A stretch of 64,000 bases of DNA from Agapanthus africanus (taxonomy: Eukaryota; Streptophyta; Magnoliopsida; Asparagales; Amaryllidaceae): positions 105,640,045-105,704,044 of the forward strand of contig JASDDO010000006.1 in NCBI GenBank assembly GCA_030015575.1, given 5' to 3'. Of this stretch, positions 34,611-46,662 are shown one piece after another (the first letter of the stretch is position 1; each line of letters starts with the position of its first letter). The position numbers and the translations under genes are program-made. A model generated the notes under the pieces. That model ran no database searches and was not told the origin of the DNA. It was given only the letters and a program-made list of their open reading frames with translations.

Positions 34611-34835
34611 AGTGGCTGTTACAGGAAAACGGATAGTAAGGACAGTGCAACAGGATCATAGGATACACGGAATTGAAGAAGGAAATTTTTTTTTTCAAGC
34701 AAGTATATCCTAAAGTCACTTAGGCGGAGTACCGTATCGTAAGTATGCCGCGGACATACGCACGCTACGTTACCCTGCTTAAGTCACTTACTCCATCTAC
34801 CAAGAGTCATCCTACACTCACAAAGGTAAAACCTA

Positions 34836-34849
34836 TCGCTCTGATACCA
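34836..34849 (-). other. Gypsy-1 primer-binding site, tRNA-Met initiator
   Basis: Minus-strand tggtatcagagcga begins four bases after the 5' LTR, with the same spacer (aagt) as gypsy-2 at 40099-40102. Confidence 0.95.
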
Positions 34850-34853
34850 ACTT

Positions 34854-37800
34854 TGTCACGACCCGCAGGGTACGGAACGTCACTGGCACTTAAGTTTACG
34901 AAACGTCTAAAGGCGTCCGTAAAATAAGTAAGCCAAAGCCCAGAAAAACAAAACCAATGAAGCAAAAGAGTGAAGAAAACCCAATCAATTGAAAGCGAGT
35001 TATCAAAATAAGTCATGTAAAACCCTTTTTAAAAACAATATCAATTTTTCCGAAAATTTCGGCAGAGTCTGCTTTGTAAATACTGGCCCCCAAAAATGGG
35101 TACAACAAAATATATACATGAATCCACAAAATAGGGCATCCCCAAGCGGGAGCTAGCTCTTCGCCATACGGCGGTCACAAATCCCACGCAATGTAAATGA
35201 CAACAAGCATAATAAAGCATAAGGAAGCATGAAAAAGTAGCATGTCGGCTCAAGTGAGCTCGACCCCAAATACAGTATAAAATCCACAAACCTCACAGTC
35301 TCATCTCTAGGTCAATATACAATAATCTGGTAGAACAGTAGATGGAGTACACTAGATACAAGAATATACAAGGTGGTACAAAAAAAATAACATAACCCAC
35401 CTATGAACAAATCTCGAGCTCAGGCAAAAGAGGCAAAAGACAAGTGCGCCCGCCGCTACTGAACTGACGGAGCGGACCTGCAAAATACTGTGGCACAACG
35501 GGGGTGAGTTGCCAACTCGTGAGTAATAAATAACATCTACAAAGGCTATCGTATGCATGCACACAAGCATCCTAGCATCTAAAATACAGGTATGACTCGA
35601 TGCACTAGCAGGTGTGTATACAACATCAGTTGCTAATATGTATGCAACATGGAAATCTGGGGTCTCAATAGGTATATATAAGAAATATTTTATCTTCTTT
35701 TGTTTTTGAAACTCTTTTAGAATGCCAGCATAATGTCAATGAATCGACGAAAATCGGTGTCCAGCAACGACACCCAAAAGCTGTCTCAAATCCCATAAAT
35801 CCATGTCATAGTGTCTCTGGCCTCAGCCATCCGGCTGACCCATCTCAGTATCAATATATCATCCTCTCGCGGCCCCGGTCGGTATCCTCTGGATATCCGC
35901 CGTGCCCAATGAAGTCACCGGTAGGTAATCCATCCCCTGCCAGGCTCATCGTCATCACCACGAGCTTCTTGCCCCGGGGTACCCTACCGGGCCTACCATG
36001 TACCCGAAACGGTTCATCCAACTCCTCGAAATGGGTCTCCAAAAACCACAGCAAACTCATGGTGGAAGACACTTACATCACTAGAAAACCGCAATTTACA
36101 TATTTTAAAAATATAATAAGTTTAGAAATTTTGCGGTTTTCCCCCGAAATCCAGCAATATCATAAAATCCCAAGAAATCCTCATAAGTGCATATATCAAT
36201 GATAATGAGTGCGTATGATATCAATAATCAAATTGCGATGTGTGATTAATGTATTAAGCATGAACAATGAATATGATGAAGTACATGCACATGAATAGCA
36301 ATCTTAGGGTTTCATTTTAAGGAAATAGCACAAATTAAGTATCAATTAGTAAAAGGTTTAAATTAAAGGTTATCTAGTGTGGTGGCATGGCAATTACCAG
36401 GGTGTGTGTGTAAACATGAATAGTGCTCGTGCTGCATATAAAAACCTGGTAATGGTGCATGTGTCCTACAATTGAGTTTGCGTATATGGATATAACATAT
36501 TGATCTAATTGCAGCAATTATCATGCCAGTATTATTATTCTAATGTCACAAGTGATTATCCAATTTACTATTTTCCAGTTTACTAAATCTATCGGGCGAC
36601 TTGCGCCATCCAAACGATCGTCCCCCGTAGATGTTAAATCTACTCACCAGGATCCCTAGCTAGCTGTGTCCAATCACCGCCTTTCCCTTTCGCACCATGT
36701 CTGACGTTTCCGCGACCGAACCTGGAATTTACATCAGTACCAAATATAAGGTTACACATTCAAGAACGACGCAAAACCCCAACGAAACTACTAACGTTCG
36801 CTAGCTAGGTACAACGTGCACAAAGTGCGCGGACACACGCGAAAATCGCAAAAACTGCCGAAAAACGCCGATTTGGGTCACCCGGCAAAACTAAAACCCG
36901 ACTACCCAAAACCCGCACTCACGCATCCTAAAAGTCGTAGGACAAGCCATACAATCATCAAGATATCAAAAAAAATAATTCATCACATAACTTTTATAAA
37001 AAAAACTAGTAAGCATTGCGTCCCAAAATCGGTGCGAAAATCGCCGATTTGCGACAAAACGACAACAATAAGACATAATTACCCAAGCACACTACAAGCA
37101 ATCTACAAATACTAATTACAACACAATAGCCATGCTTCCAAAACTAATTTCCATAAACAAAACCTTCTCTTGATTTTTGTAATTAGCAAACATAAACCAA
37201 ACTATATATGAAAAACCTTAATTTAACACTAGATTTTAGCCTAATAAGCAAATTAACCACTTAGATTAAGGTTAGCAAAACACTAGATAGCAAATTAGGT
37301 TTAATCACTTAAATAATGCTTTCTAAAACTTAATCCACTCACTAATCAAGCTTCACAAACCAATACCAACATAAACCCTCTCTTGAAATTTCAAAACAAC
37401 AATTCCACCCTTCTAAAATTAACCAATTTAGCAAAATTGAAAACTATATCAACAAGGTAACTATATAGATTAGTTCATTAACAACTAACTTAACTATAAA
37501 CAACTTAATTAACCACCATGGTTCAAAACCCTAGTTTAGACAAACTACTACTTTTAAACTAGATTAGAAATAAGCTAACTTTTAACACTAACCATACAAT
37601 TAAAGGAATTTTTAGCAAAAGAAAGCAACTTGATGAGAATTATACCTCTTGATCAATGGATCAAGCAAGAGAATTGCTCCAATTGATGGCCTCAAGCACC
37701 AAGATCCAAGCAAGAATGGTTAAGGAAAGGATAGCATAATGATTTTGTTTGGATTTTTGGAATTAATTCATGGATTTTGATGTATTTTCTTGAAGAAAAT

Positions 37801-38506
37801 TGAAGAAAAATGCAAAGAAAATTGATGAGGAAGAGGGGTGCAGGTTTCGGCCAGGTAGGAGGTATGGGGGAGGGTGTGGGGTTAGTGGGAAGGTCAAGGG
37901 TCAAGTTCCAAAGTCATTGTATCATACTTTATCCAATATATTTAAATTAATCCATAAACCAACAATTTAACTCAAGAAAGAAACCAAGAAGAGAGAGGCC
38001 AGAAATTTCTGGTCTCACATAAGGTGGGGCTGTCCTAGGGCTGAGGAAAAAGATAGAGGGGTTTTACAAAAGAAATTTTATGCAAAAAGGCCCCCTATAA
38101 CTCAAAAATTGCAAGTTTTAGCCCAAAATTCAATAAATTCGTTTCATAACATAAAAATTTGTTAAAAATCAAAATAAATTACTAAAAATTCATGTTATCT
38201 CTAGATTATAATTATCATAATTTAAGAGATTAAAATTAGCCCGGAAAAATTTGTATTTATCGCTTATTTAATGTATTTTCTTACCGGCTTAAAATAATAT
38301 AAAAAAAATTGAAAAATAGGGAAAAAATTTTAAATGACCAAAATTTCATAAATAACTCATTAGCTACTAAAAACAAGCAATTACCTATCCATTTTAGATA
38401 TAATTAGCCCTAAACTGCAAAATACCGAGAAAGACGGTTTTCGGAAAAATACCGAATTTTCACCGAATTTCAGGAAAACACCAAAACGACTTTTCAAGAC
38501 GCTACA
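34854..38506 (-). repeat. Gypsy-1 5' LTR
   Basis: It is 3653 bp and nearly identical to 26215-29868. Differences are single substitutions and short homopolymer indels. The promoter should be inside, but I could not place a convincing TATA box. Confidence 0.95.
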
Positions 38507-40098
38507 ATGGTATTGTACCATTAGAGATAGGAATATACATATATGAGACATTGCTACATGTACATCTTGCATACGTATTTACATGTACACCTGTATACCT
38601 TAATATAGCTACACATATACCTGGAGGGTATTATATCATTATTGATAGGTAGATACACATATTTTGCTATACCGACATGGTTACACATACCTGGCTATAG
38701 CTACATGTTCACCTTTATATGATGTTGCGTTTGGTTTCGGAGAAATTTGGAACCGCATGATATATTTAATAACTTGTTGCAGTTAAATAGCGGCTTTTCC
38801 TTATACGCTCATATTACTGTTTTATGTTGCATATATTATATTTCATGGATTTCGCATTGAGATATGGTTTTCATATGAAGTATTCTGGATTGTTTTACTC
38901 CTGCATATATATATCAGTGTTATGGGAAGCTGATATATATATGTATACCCATCGTAAATATATATATCAGTGGTATGGGATGCTGTTATATATGTACACC
39001 TACATAATATATTATCATAATGATCTATGCAAATATACTTATTCATTATATATGTGGGCCGATTCAATGGCCGGGCTGAAATTATGGTCGATATGTGGGC
39101 CGATTAAATGGTCGGGCCGATATTATGGTCGATATGTGGGCCGATTCAATGGCTGGGCCGATTCAGTGGCCGATATGAGGGGCCTACGTGCCCGATGTGA
39201 GGGGCTTATGTGCCCGATGTGAGGGGCCGATGTGCCCGATGTGAGGATGACATGTTTTATTCCGTACTCCGCATTTATTTGATATTCGTTGCTTCATGTA
39301 TTAGTAGTACCTAATAGAGTACCGTTCATGACTGTTGCATATATATATATATATACACACACACATATATATATATATTGTTGTTTATTGCTATCAACAT
39401 GTATATGATAGATTAGCGCAGTACGTGCATACTTGCGATTACCAACATATGTTATTTACTATTCACGAGTTGGAAACTCACCCCCGTTGTTCCACAGTGT
39501 TTTGCAGGTAGTCTCTCAGGGCAGTCAGAGGCAGGGATTTCATCTATCGTATCATCTTTTGCTGTGGATACCGCTACGACTGACTGGGTGCAGTTTTTCT
39601 ATAGGTAGATTTTGCGGTTATCCGATATTGCTCATTGTATATTCGTTGTATCCAGTACTCTCCATCTACTACTTCATGTATTGACATAGAGACAAGTTGT
39701 GAAGACGATATTGTATATTATTTGAGACTTGGAGATTTTCATGCTGTTCACATTATATCATCTTTTCTTTCGCTACGACGTCGTATATCTGTTGTTGTGG
39801 TTGTTTTCCGCCTGTTGGGCGTGGATTTGCTCCCGTTTGGGGATGATTTTACTTATATTTATGTTGTACCCTTTTTGGGGGCTTGTTTTACAAATGAGGT
39901 GTTCCCCAAATTTTTAAGAAAGTAATTTGGACTTTAAAGGATTTGTAATTGAGATTTTTCAAAAGTTTTAACAATGTTCTTATCACTTACTACTTTTGAT
40001 AGTTTAGATTGCTGGGTTTTCGACTTACCTAGATTGCGTTACGCCTATGGACATTGCGTAGTTTAAGGGCCTTCACGTGCCAATTTCGGGTCGTGACA
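38507..40098 (+). repeat. Gypsy-2 5' LTR, piece 3
   Basis: After the TSD atggt (38507-38511) it continues as in 54013-55565 of the 3' LTR, with gatgttgcgtttggtttcgg, tandem repeats, the conserved core near 39465, and the end tcgggtcgtgaca at 40098. Confidence 0.92.
39053..39245. repeat. Tandem repeats in gypsy-2 5' LTR
   Basis: About three copies of a roughly 40-bp unit (tgggccgattcaatgg..gggccgatattatggtcgat) are followed by a 22-bp unit (cgatgtgaggggc..atgtgcc) with three full copies at 39171-39236. The 3' LTR has the same arrangement (54570-54745) with only two full 22-bp units. TA/CA microsatellites follow at 39341-39380. Confidence 0.85.
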
Positions 40099-40102
40099 AA
40101 GT

Positions 40103-40116
40103 TGGTATCAGAGCGA
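40103..40116 (+). other. Gypsy-2 primer-binding site, tRNA-Met initiator
   Basis: tggtatcagagcga begins four bases after the LTR end at 40098, as in gypsy-1. Confidence 0.95.
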
Positions 40117-40343
40117 TAGGTTTACCTTTCGGAGTGTAGGATGACCTTGGTATGATGGAGTAGGTAGCTTAAGCAGAGTAACGTAGTGTGTGTATGTCCG
40201 CGGCATACATACGACACGGTACTCCGCCCAAAGTGACCTAAATACTAATTGCTTGAAATTCCTTCCATGATGATACATATCCTTGTGATTCGATTTCCGT
40301 GTTCTTATCGAATCCTATTTTCATTTATGTCCTTTTGCCGTCG

Positions 40344-42056
40344 ATGACTTTTAGGGCTCAGAGAGAGGCAGCCAGAGCCGAGGTCAGAGTTGACTCGTAT
40401 AGGACGAGGATTGACCAGGACGGTACGCTCGCTGTACAGGAGCAGTTTGATCCGCCTTTGATAGATCATATCGCTAGGCTTGTGGCAGATATGCAGGACT
40501 TGCGCCAGACGATGAGGTCGTTGGTTGAGGCAAGTCGAGCGCAGCGACGGGAGGTTGTCACCCCTGTTACCCAATTATTCCTTGCGATCGGCACACAACA
40601 TTGTGTTACTTACACAGCACCAGTGGACACAGCCCTATTAGCTGAGGAGCGTCTTTCCGAGACTTTAGGAGTTCGAGGACAGAGGGGCCCGTGCAGGTGT
40701 ACCAGCCCAGAGACAGAGTCTTAGTCACCGTGACAAGTTTCGTGCATGTCACCGGAGTAGCAGAGGCTTGGGACGAGGCCGGTTGTTTAGCTCTTATCCC
40801 TAGGAGGGTTGGCAATTTTTACTGGATGTTACCGGTGCAGGAGTTTGGGTCATCAGGTTCGAGATTGTACTGAGCTACGTGAGTGTGAGGCAGCTGTACC
40901 ATATGATACCGTATCACCTTCACCTCAGGGAGAATCACCTTTTGCGCCTGTTGTTGATCCGCATCATATTTTTGTTCAGAGAGGTCGTGGTCGCGGAGGA
41001 TTTGTTCTGAGAGTACATGATGGTAGAGGAAGAAGACAGCCAGTTGCGGGTAGAGGGCAGACATGAGCGTTTGCTTCTACTCATCGGGACGCGCGGGCGT
41101 CCAATGCAGAGTTTTCAGGTGTTCATTTTTGTATGTTCTTTTGTTGCACATGTATGTTTAATTCGGGATCTATGCACTTGTTTGTTCTACCCACATCGTG
41201 CTGAGGTTGGGCCGAGAGTCGTGTATGCTAGATTAGCCGTTTGTTGTGTTTACTCTTGTTAGCGATCCTTTTGTTTCGCAACATGTGTTTCGGTCATGTG
41301 CCAATCGGATAGGAGATAGAGATTCGTCCGTCGATTTTATCCTTCTAGAGATGTTGGACTTGATGTTCTCCTGGGCATGGACTGGTTAGCTATGTGCTAT
41401 GCGTTTGTGAACTGCCGCGAGAAGACAGTCAGGTTTTGTTTCCCCGGCGAGTCAGTTCTTGTTGTGCAGGGGGACTTTGGTGCCGCCCCTCACAGCTTGA
41501 TTTTAGCCTTTTTCTCTAGTCGTCTTTTAAGGAGAGGATGTCAAGGATTCTTGGCTTTCATTCGTGATACCAGAGCCACAGTAGGTTCGTTGGACCGGGT
41601 GGCGATGAATCAACAATTCGAAGTGCTTTTCTTGCGTATTCTTGATGAGCCAGCGTTTCTTTTGGGAGAGATTTTCCGACGTTGTTCCAGATGAGCCGGC
41701 GGAGCTTAGGGAGCTTAAGGATCTACTGCAGAGTTGCTAGATAGGGGGACTTGTGCGTCCGAGTGTTTCGCTTTAGGGAGATCCTACTCTGTTCGTCAAG
41801 GAGAAGGACGACAGTTTGAGGCTGTGTATTGATTTTCGTCAATTTAACCGAGTTACCGTGCAGATTAGGAATCTTTTACCTCACATTGACGATTTCTTTG
41901 ATCATCTCCAGGGTGAGAGACATTTTTCTAAGGTTGTTTTGGGATCAGGTCATCATTAGTTGCGGGTTCGGAGTGATGACATTCCGGAGACTGCTTTTGT
42001 GCGTGCTGCGGGCTTTATGAGTTTTGGTGGTGTCGTTGGACTCACCAATGCCCTAG
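40344..42056 (+). pseudogene. Gypsy-2 gag, protease and start of RT, decayed
   Basis: An ATG at 40344 opens a Gag N-terminus like that of gypsy-1. About 160 residues of the Gag core are missing before QLFLAIG. A CX2CX4HX4C knuckle is readable in another frame (40827-40868). The protease part is barely readable. RT motifs appear at 41377 (MDWLAMCYA) and around 41825-41910 (RLCIDFRQ..HIDDFFDHLQG) between stops and frameshifts. Element E interrupts the RT; its left TSD is cctag 42052-42056. Confidence 0.85.
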
Positions 42057-42520
42057 TGTTCATCACAGAATACTGCATTTTATACCGCCCATTCTTACGC
42101 TCGGTTGTTTATAGGTAGGTGCTTTTAATCCGTGTTTGTTACATATTTGCAGGAAACAGGTTCTCGGTTCTAAAACGGTGAAATTCATGGAAAACACGAC
42201 AAAATTCGAGTTCCTGCCAACTACTGAGAAAACACGGTCTCCGCTCGTCATCCGTATGTTGCCAGATACCAGTTTAGGAAGACAAAATGTCAAATCAATG
42301 TCACCTTCATGCACAAGGCTCAATGGCAACAACAAGTTCCAAGAAATCTACGCGGAGCTCGAGGCAATCATGACAAAAGACATCCACAAAAAGTCCACCT
42401 TTCCTCAACAGAAATTCTGGAAGAATTGTGAATGTATTTTCAGAAAATACATATACCAGACAACAAAGGACAAGAAACCATGGAAGCACAGAAAATCAGA
42501 GCCCCTAAACCCTCTATAGT

Positions 42521-42567
42521 GCGGCGGATCCGCGGCCAATAGGGGGTATTGGCGGCGGATCCGCGGC
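42521..42567 (+). promoter_or_regulatory. Paired GGATCC palindromes in E LTR
   Basis: gcggatccgc occurs at 42524-42533 and 42555-42564 (cores 31 bp apart). Between them ccaata-ggggg-tattgg is a 6-bp hairpin, so the whole can form one long stem. It lies about 100 bp upstream of the TATA box. The second LTR has it at 48641-48681. Copia A and B carry the same pair in their leaders. Confidence 0.7.
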
Positions 42568-42658
42568 CAAGTGGGTCCCTCTCTCTGTCGTTTTTTCTGG
42601 GTAGTTTGGTAATTCCATCTATGTGCAGACGGTTGCCCTAGGGTTTCATTTCCCTGCC

Positions 42659-42666
42659 TATAAATA
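42659..42666 (+). promoter_or_regulatory. TATA box of E LTR
   Basis: tataaata occurs here and at 48776-48783 in the 3' LTR, about 600 bp into the LTR. A transcription start would be expected near 42690. Confidence 0.7.
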
Positions 42667-43796
42667 CAGCAGATCTGAGCCAAGCCAAGGGTCATTCTTT
42701 GTTCTCCATTCTTTTGTTGTTTTAGTTCTTTTTCTTCTTCTTCTTCATTCTTTTTCCATGAAAATTGTAGTGAGAGCTTTTGAGTGGGAGATTAATGAAG
42801 ATGAGATTTTTGTATCATTCTCTTGTGTTTCTTCTTACCCTTGAGATTCTTGCTTTCTCTTGCTCATTCAACCTCTTCATTGAGCTTGAATGGTTAAGGG
42901 TTAGTTATCGATCTCAAGGGTCGTATTTTCTCACGGGACTAGCACTTCATTTCACATGCGTTCTCTACCCTTCCCTTGATCTTGCAACCTCTTGATTGAG
43001 CTTGCAAGTTTAAGGGTTGGCTATTGATCACATGCTTGTCTTGAGTCCTAGTTTCTTGTTCTCTTTATTACCCGCTTTTTATTACTTGCTTTTTATTACT
43101 TGCAATTTATTTCCTTGCACTTTAATTACATGCAATTTACATTCATGCACTTAATTTCTTGTAATCTTTTATTTTCTTTGTTCTTTTCTTTTTGTTCTCT
43201 CTTTTTGTTTCTCTTTTGTGAATGAATGTAATTATTGTTGTTAAGATAAAATACGGTATTATAAGTTAAGTTTTCTTTGCCCGTTTCCTTTTCCCGTATT
43301 TTCCATTGAACTCCGCCCAAACCATACGCAAGCGCTCCGTTAGGCACCGTACCCTGACAAGGTAACGGTGATTCCTAACCGCGACCGGTTGCGTTCGGTT
43401 TGGCCGGAGGCGAAAGCAAGAGACAAGAACGGAAGGACAAGGGTAAATAAGCCGGATTCCACGAATACCGCGCTTAAATCCCCTAATCCACGTTGTTGCC
43501 AATTGCTTAGCTTCAATTGGTCAAGACTCGGCTCAAAGGTTTTGAGTACGGATTTATTTAGCTTATAATCTCGTATCTTTTTCTTAACAACTTTATACTT
43601 GCAGATAAAACACATAGGTTAGAATCGAACAAACATACAATTTTTTATTGACTCGTCTAAGACAAGAAGGTAAGATACCACCATCTCCCTGTGGACCGAC
43701 CCGTGCTCAACCGGCTAGCTGCAAAGCGACACCGTCCTGATCGCGGTTACACTTTAATTCTTTGAACATCCGACACGCCAAAAGCATGAGATCAAA

Positions 43797-43814
43797 TGGC
43801 GCCGTTGCCGGGGA
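43797..43814 (+). other. E primer-binding site, tRNA-Asp
   Basis: tggcgccgttgccgggga matches the complement of the 3' end of plant tRNA-Asp and begins two bases after the LTR. It differs from the tRNA-Met sites of every other element in the window. Confidence 0.9.
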
Positions 43815-44853
43815 GACGGTAGCGTATTTTCTTTCTTGTTATTCGGGTTAATATTCTTTTTGTATATATAAAAAAAAACTCTTTTTTTTTGATCACTTTT
43901 CTGGGCAAGAGTGCAGATTTTTGCGTATTTGCAAACTGCGATTGTGGGGAGCGAAGTGTGGATTCAAGGCAAGGGGGATTACGAAGTACAGTGCCAAAGA
44001 TCCGGGTAGTTTGACCCGCGCAAGCGAACTTTTCAAGCTGACCGGATTTGATTCAACGGGGGTTTCCTAACCCAAAACTTAACGGTACGTATTTTACTAA
44101 CACTTTCTTCTCAAATCCGACGCTTCCAATATACTATTCTTTGCAGGATTCTTTGCAAGTTCGCTAGCAAACGCTAAAAACTTGACTAACCCGTATTTGT
44201 TGCAGTGCCGCGCTTAAACTAAAAAACGATTGTTTTATTCTTTATAGAATTTTTATTGAATTGTGCATTGCATACATTAATACGGACTTAAGGGCAAGCG
44301 AACCCCATAATATACGGTAAAGGATTTCATCACCTTTTCCGTGGCCCACAAATCACGAACTTGAGGATAACGTTTACCCGCACAAATTTAAAAGAAACTA
44401 GACTTTAAGCCTTAAGGACTTCGCGCTCACTAGGAGAAGTTAACTGTGTTTAGAACCTTGCTTAACGGTATATTGTTTACGGGATGTCTAGGAAAGTGTT
44501 AACGGCGAAACCGCCAAAAGAGAAAGGGTTATTTAATTAAGGAACTTCGCGAAAGCGTTGGAAAACCTCCCCTTATCTCTGCACTTACCTGGCCTCGTGA
44601 TCAGTGTATCTTGAGCCTGTTTCTCGACACAGTTTTACTTCGACAATCAAGTTCTCGAGCAGGTCTAGTTGACCTAGGTGAACCCTAGAACGATTAGGTG
44701 TGTGGTATTTTTGTGTCGTGATTATTTTTGTCCATATTTTTTTGTGTATATTTCATTCTTTCGCTAACAACTAATAAAAAATAATAATAAAAAAAAAATA
44801 TCACATTCTTTTTCCCCTCCTTTTCTCTGCCTTTCTTTCTCTCTCTTTATATC
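43815..44853 (+). other. E untranslated leader
   Basis: About 1 kb without a gene. Possible splice signals (acggtacgt near 44092, ttctttgcag near 44147, tttgttgcag near 44207) are seen but unproven. The segment 44486-44572 is the module shared with copia A and C. A long pyrimidine tract (44810-44850) leads to the ATG, as in the copia leaders. Confidence 0.6.
44486..44572 (+). other. Leader module shared with copia A and C
   Basis: It runs from tctaggaaagtgtt to cgttggaaaacctcccc and is collinear with 8888-8974, with an identical 22-nt run at 44550-44571. Confidence 0.7.
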
Positions 44854-46662
44854 ATGGGTACCCCACCTCGAAAAACTCTTGCCAAACTTTGGTACCCACA
44901 ACCAGACATTACTTCATACGGTTCTTGCTTTGGCCGAACTTCAAACGATCCATCCATGCCAAAAATTTCATTGAGAGATCGGATAGACGCGTCTAGGACG
45001 AACAACTGGACCCCGCAATCCACTTCGTATCAACCGTTTCAAACATTCACCCCTTCTTGCGTTGATACCCCTTTTGAAAATCCAGTTGTAACCCCGAGAC
45101 CAATGTCTCTTGCTGAACGAATTGAACAATCCCGTAGCCGATCTTTCACTCCTTTCACCACTACAAATTCTTGGGACCAACAAATCCATTCACCTTCTTA
45201 TCCCAATGTTGATCCCACACCTGTCCGGCCATTCAATTCCTACCAATCCTACCCGACTTTTGCACCTTCCCTAGACATTGCTTCTACACAGCCGTTTGTG
45301 AGTTTTCAGTATCCAAACAACTTTGAATCTTTTACTGAAACCCCTTCACAACCTATGTCTAGTCTGGAACAATCATTGGAAGATTTTAGGGTAGCGTCAA
45401 GCCAACAGATGATGGATTTGAATGCGTCCATGGCCGCCCTCATGCAACCTAGTGAACCGGTAGCTAGTTTTCAACTAGCTCCAACTTTTTCAACGTATGA
45501 TGAGGCGGCAGGACAGGCTGTGAATTCGAGTGGAGAACGTGAGGTGTACCCCCTTCCAAGTCAAACCTACTCGTCCCAAATTGAATCCCACAAATCCTGT
45601 TTTGAATGTCTATCTAGTGTTCCAAACGATTCACCGGTTGAAGATAGAATGATTAATGAGTTGTGCGACTTCGTAGTGTTTGATTTGCCCAATTGTGAAG
45701 GGTCTCTTCCAAGTGAAACCGATCCCAAACCTTTTGACCTCTACACCTCCACTCTAGAACCTGAATTGATTGAAATCCATGCTTTTGATGAGGTGTCTGA
45801 GAATATTGATTTTCACTTGATCGAGAATATTGACGCTGGGAACATTTTGGATGATGAACCAGTAGATTTGGCTAAGGTTGTCTCTTCAAATCATCATCCC
45901 GAGTCTTTAACTGTTTTTCCCGAACTTCATATGCGTCTTGATATTAATGATAAAGGCATGGATGAGATAAATTTTGAGGAGAATATTGAGGATAGTATTG
46001 AGGATGAAACAGTTTTAATTGATGAGTCGGATTTTCCAATTCATCCTGTTCCTTTCATTGACTGTGTACACCCTCCCGAAACCCTAACCGATGCCCCTCC
46101 TCGATCACTTCCCTCCATCCTTTCCATCGTTCCGACCTTGCAAGAACCCGTCTCACTTACATTTCATATGTCTGGTTTACCAAGTTCGGCGTACCCATGG
46201 TTTCTTACGAATCTTGAGGGATTCGACCCAATTTCTCGACGAGTAAATATATTAGCACAATCACTTTTCACACACCGCTCATCACAAATTGTGCTAATCT
46301 ATTTACTCCATTTGCATCCTCAAGTTCGTATTCCACTTGTTTTTCCCTTCCGCCATTCTTCTTCCTCTCATATACCGAGACCATATCCCGCTTCTCTCCG
46401 CATATGGTCTCGCGTATTCTCCATCTCTTTTCTCTACGCCTTCTTCCACCAACCGGTACATTATAGCGATAAAATCTTTGAATGGTTGGTGTTAACTTTT
46501 GGCCTGTGTAAGGCCTTGTATAGATGGATACTGTTCTCTTTCCCCCCTAATCCTGAATTTCAACGCTTAACAGTGGAAACACTGTTTTACTTAAGTTTGG
46601 GGGGGACACCTTTTTTGTATATATTTTTTTTGTTTTCTTTGTTGTATATAATTTGTTTTTAG
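44854..46662 (+). CDS. Element E 602-residue protein, unknown function
   Basis: The only long frame in E starts at an ATG after a pyrimidine-rich leader. Residues 1-250 are rich in S, T, P, Q and F, and hold two related motifs near 33-46 and 85-97 (SLRDRIDASR and SLAERIEQSR). Residues about 265-410 are acidic (repeats of ENID/EN-IED). Residues about 450-600 are hydrophobic and end in a probable membrane-like segment (FLYIFFLFSLLYIICF). The last third overlaps several RNA hairpins and a polypurine-like motif, so it may be fortuitous. No zinc knuckle, protease or polymerase motif is present. It could be a remnant Gag-like or accessory protein, or a captured host segment; I cannot decide. Confidence 0.6.
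   Translation: MGTPPRKTLAKLWYPQPDITSYGSCFGRTSNDPSMPKISLRDRIDASRTNNWTPQSTSYQPFQTFTPSCVDTPFENPVVTPRPMSLAERIEQSRSRSFTPFTTTNSWDQQIHSPSYPNVDPTPVRPFNSYQSYPTFAPSLDIASTQPFVSFQYPNNFESFTETPSQPMSSLEQSLEDFRVASSQQMMDLNASMAALMQPSEPVASFQLAPTFSTYDEAAGQAVNSSGEREVYPLPSQTYSSQIESHKSCFECLSSVPNDSPVEDRMINELCDFVVFDLPNCEGSLPSETDPKPFDLYTSTLEPELIEIHAFDEVSENIDFHLIENIDAGNILDDEPVDLAKVVSSNHHPESLTVFPELHMRLDINDKGMDEINFEENIEDSIEDETVLIDESDFPIHPVPFIDCVHPPETLTDAPPRSLPSILSIVPTLQEPVSLTFHMSGLPSSAYPWFLTNLEGFDPISRRVNILAQSLFTHRSSQIVLIYLLHLHPQVRIPLVFPFRHSSSSHIPRPYPASLRIWSRVFSISFLYAFFHQPVHYSDKIFEWLVLTFGLCKALYRWILFSFPPNPEFQRLTVETLFYLSLGGTPFLYIFFLFSLLYIICF

Larger units (their letters stand above)
26215..38506 (-). mobile_element. Gypsy-1: young Tekay-like chromovirus
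   Basis: This 12.3-kb element on the minus strand has LTRs at 34854-38506 (5') and 26215-29868 (3'), a primer site, gag-pol and a polypurine tract. TSD atggt is at 26210-26214 and 38507-38511, and the intact target is visible in the gypsy-2 3' LTR near 54009. I counted about 50 differences between the LTRs by eye (about 1.4%). The C-terminal chromodomain and terminal LTR sequence place it with Tekay/Del chromoviruses. Confidence 0.95.
42057..43794 (+). repeat. Element E 5' LTR
   Basis: It starts tgttcatcacag and ends gagatca. A palindrome pair lies at 42524-42564 and a TATA box (tataaata) at 42659-42666. A 127-codon open frame (42136-42519) in the U3 is present in both LTRs, but the copies are too recent for that to show selection. 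Pyrimidine-rich sequence lies near 43090-43230. Confidence 0.95.

Noticed and set aside
42136..42519. 127-codon ORF kept in both E LTRs (also 48253-48636)
   Set aside because: The two LTRs share recent descent, so joint survival is not evidence of selection; it lies upstream of the TATA box.
46550..46662. Envelope-like protein tail in the E ORF
   Set aside because: A hydrophobic C-terminus alone is not enough, and the codons overlap a hairpin and a polypurine-like motif.
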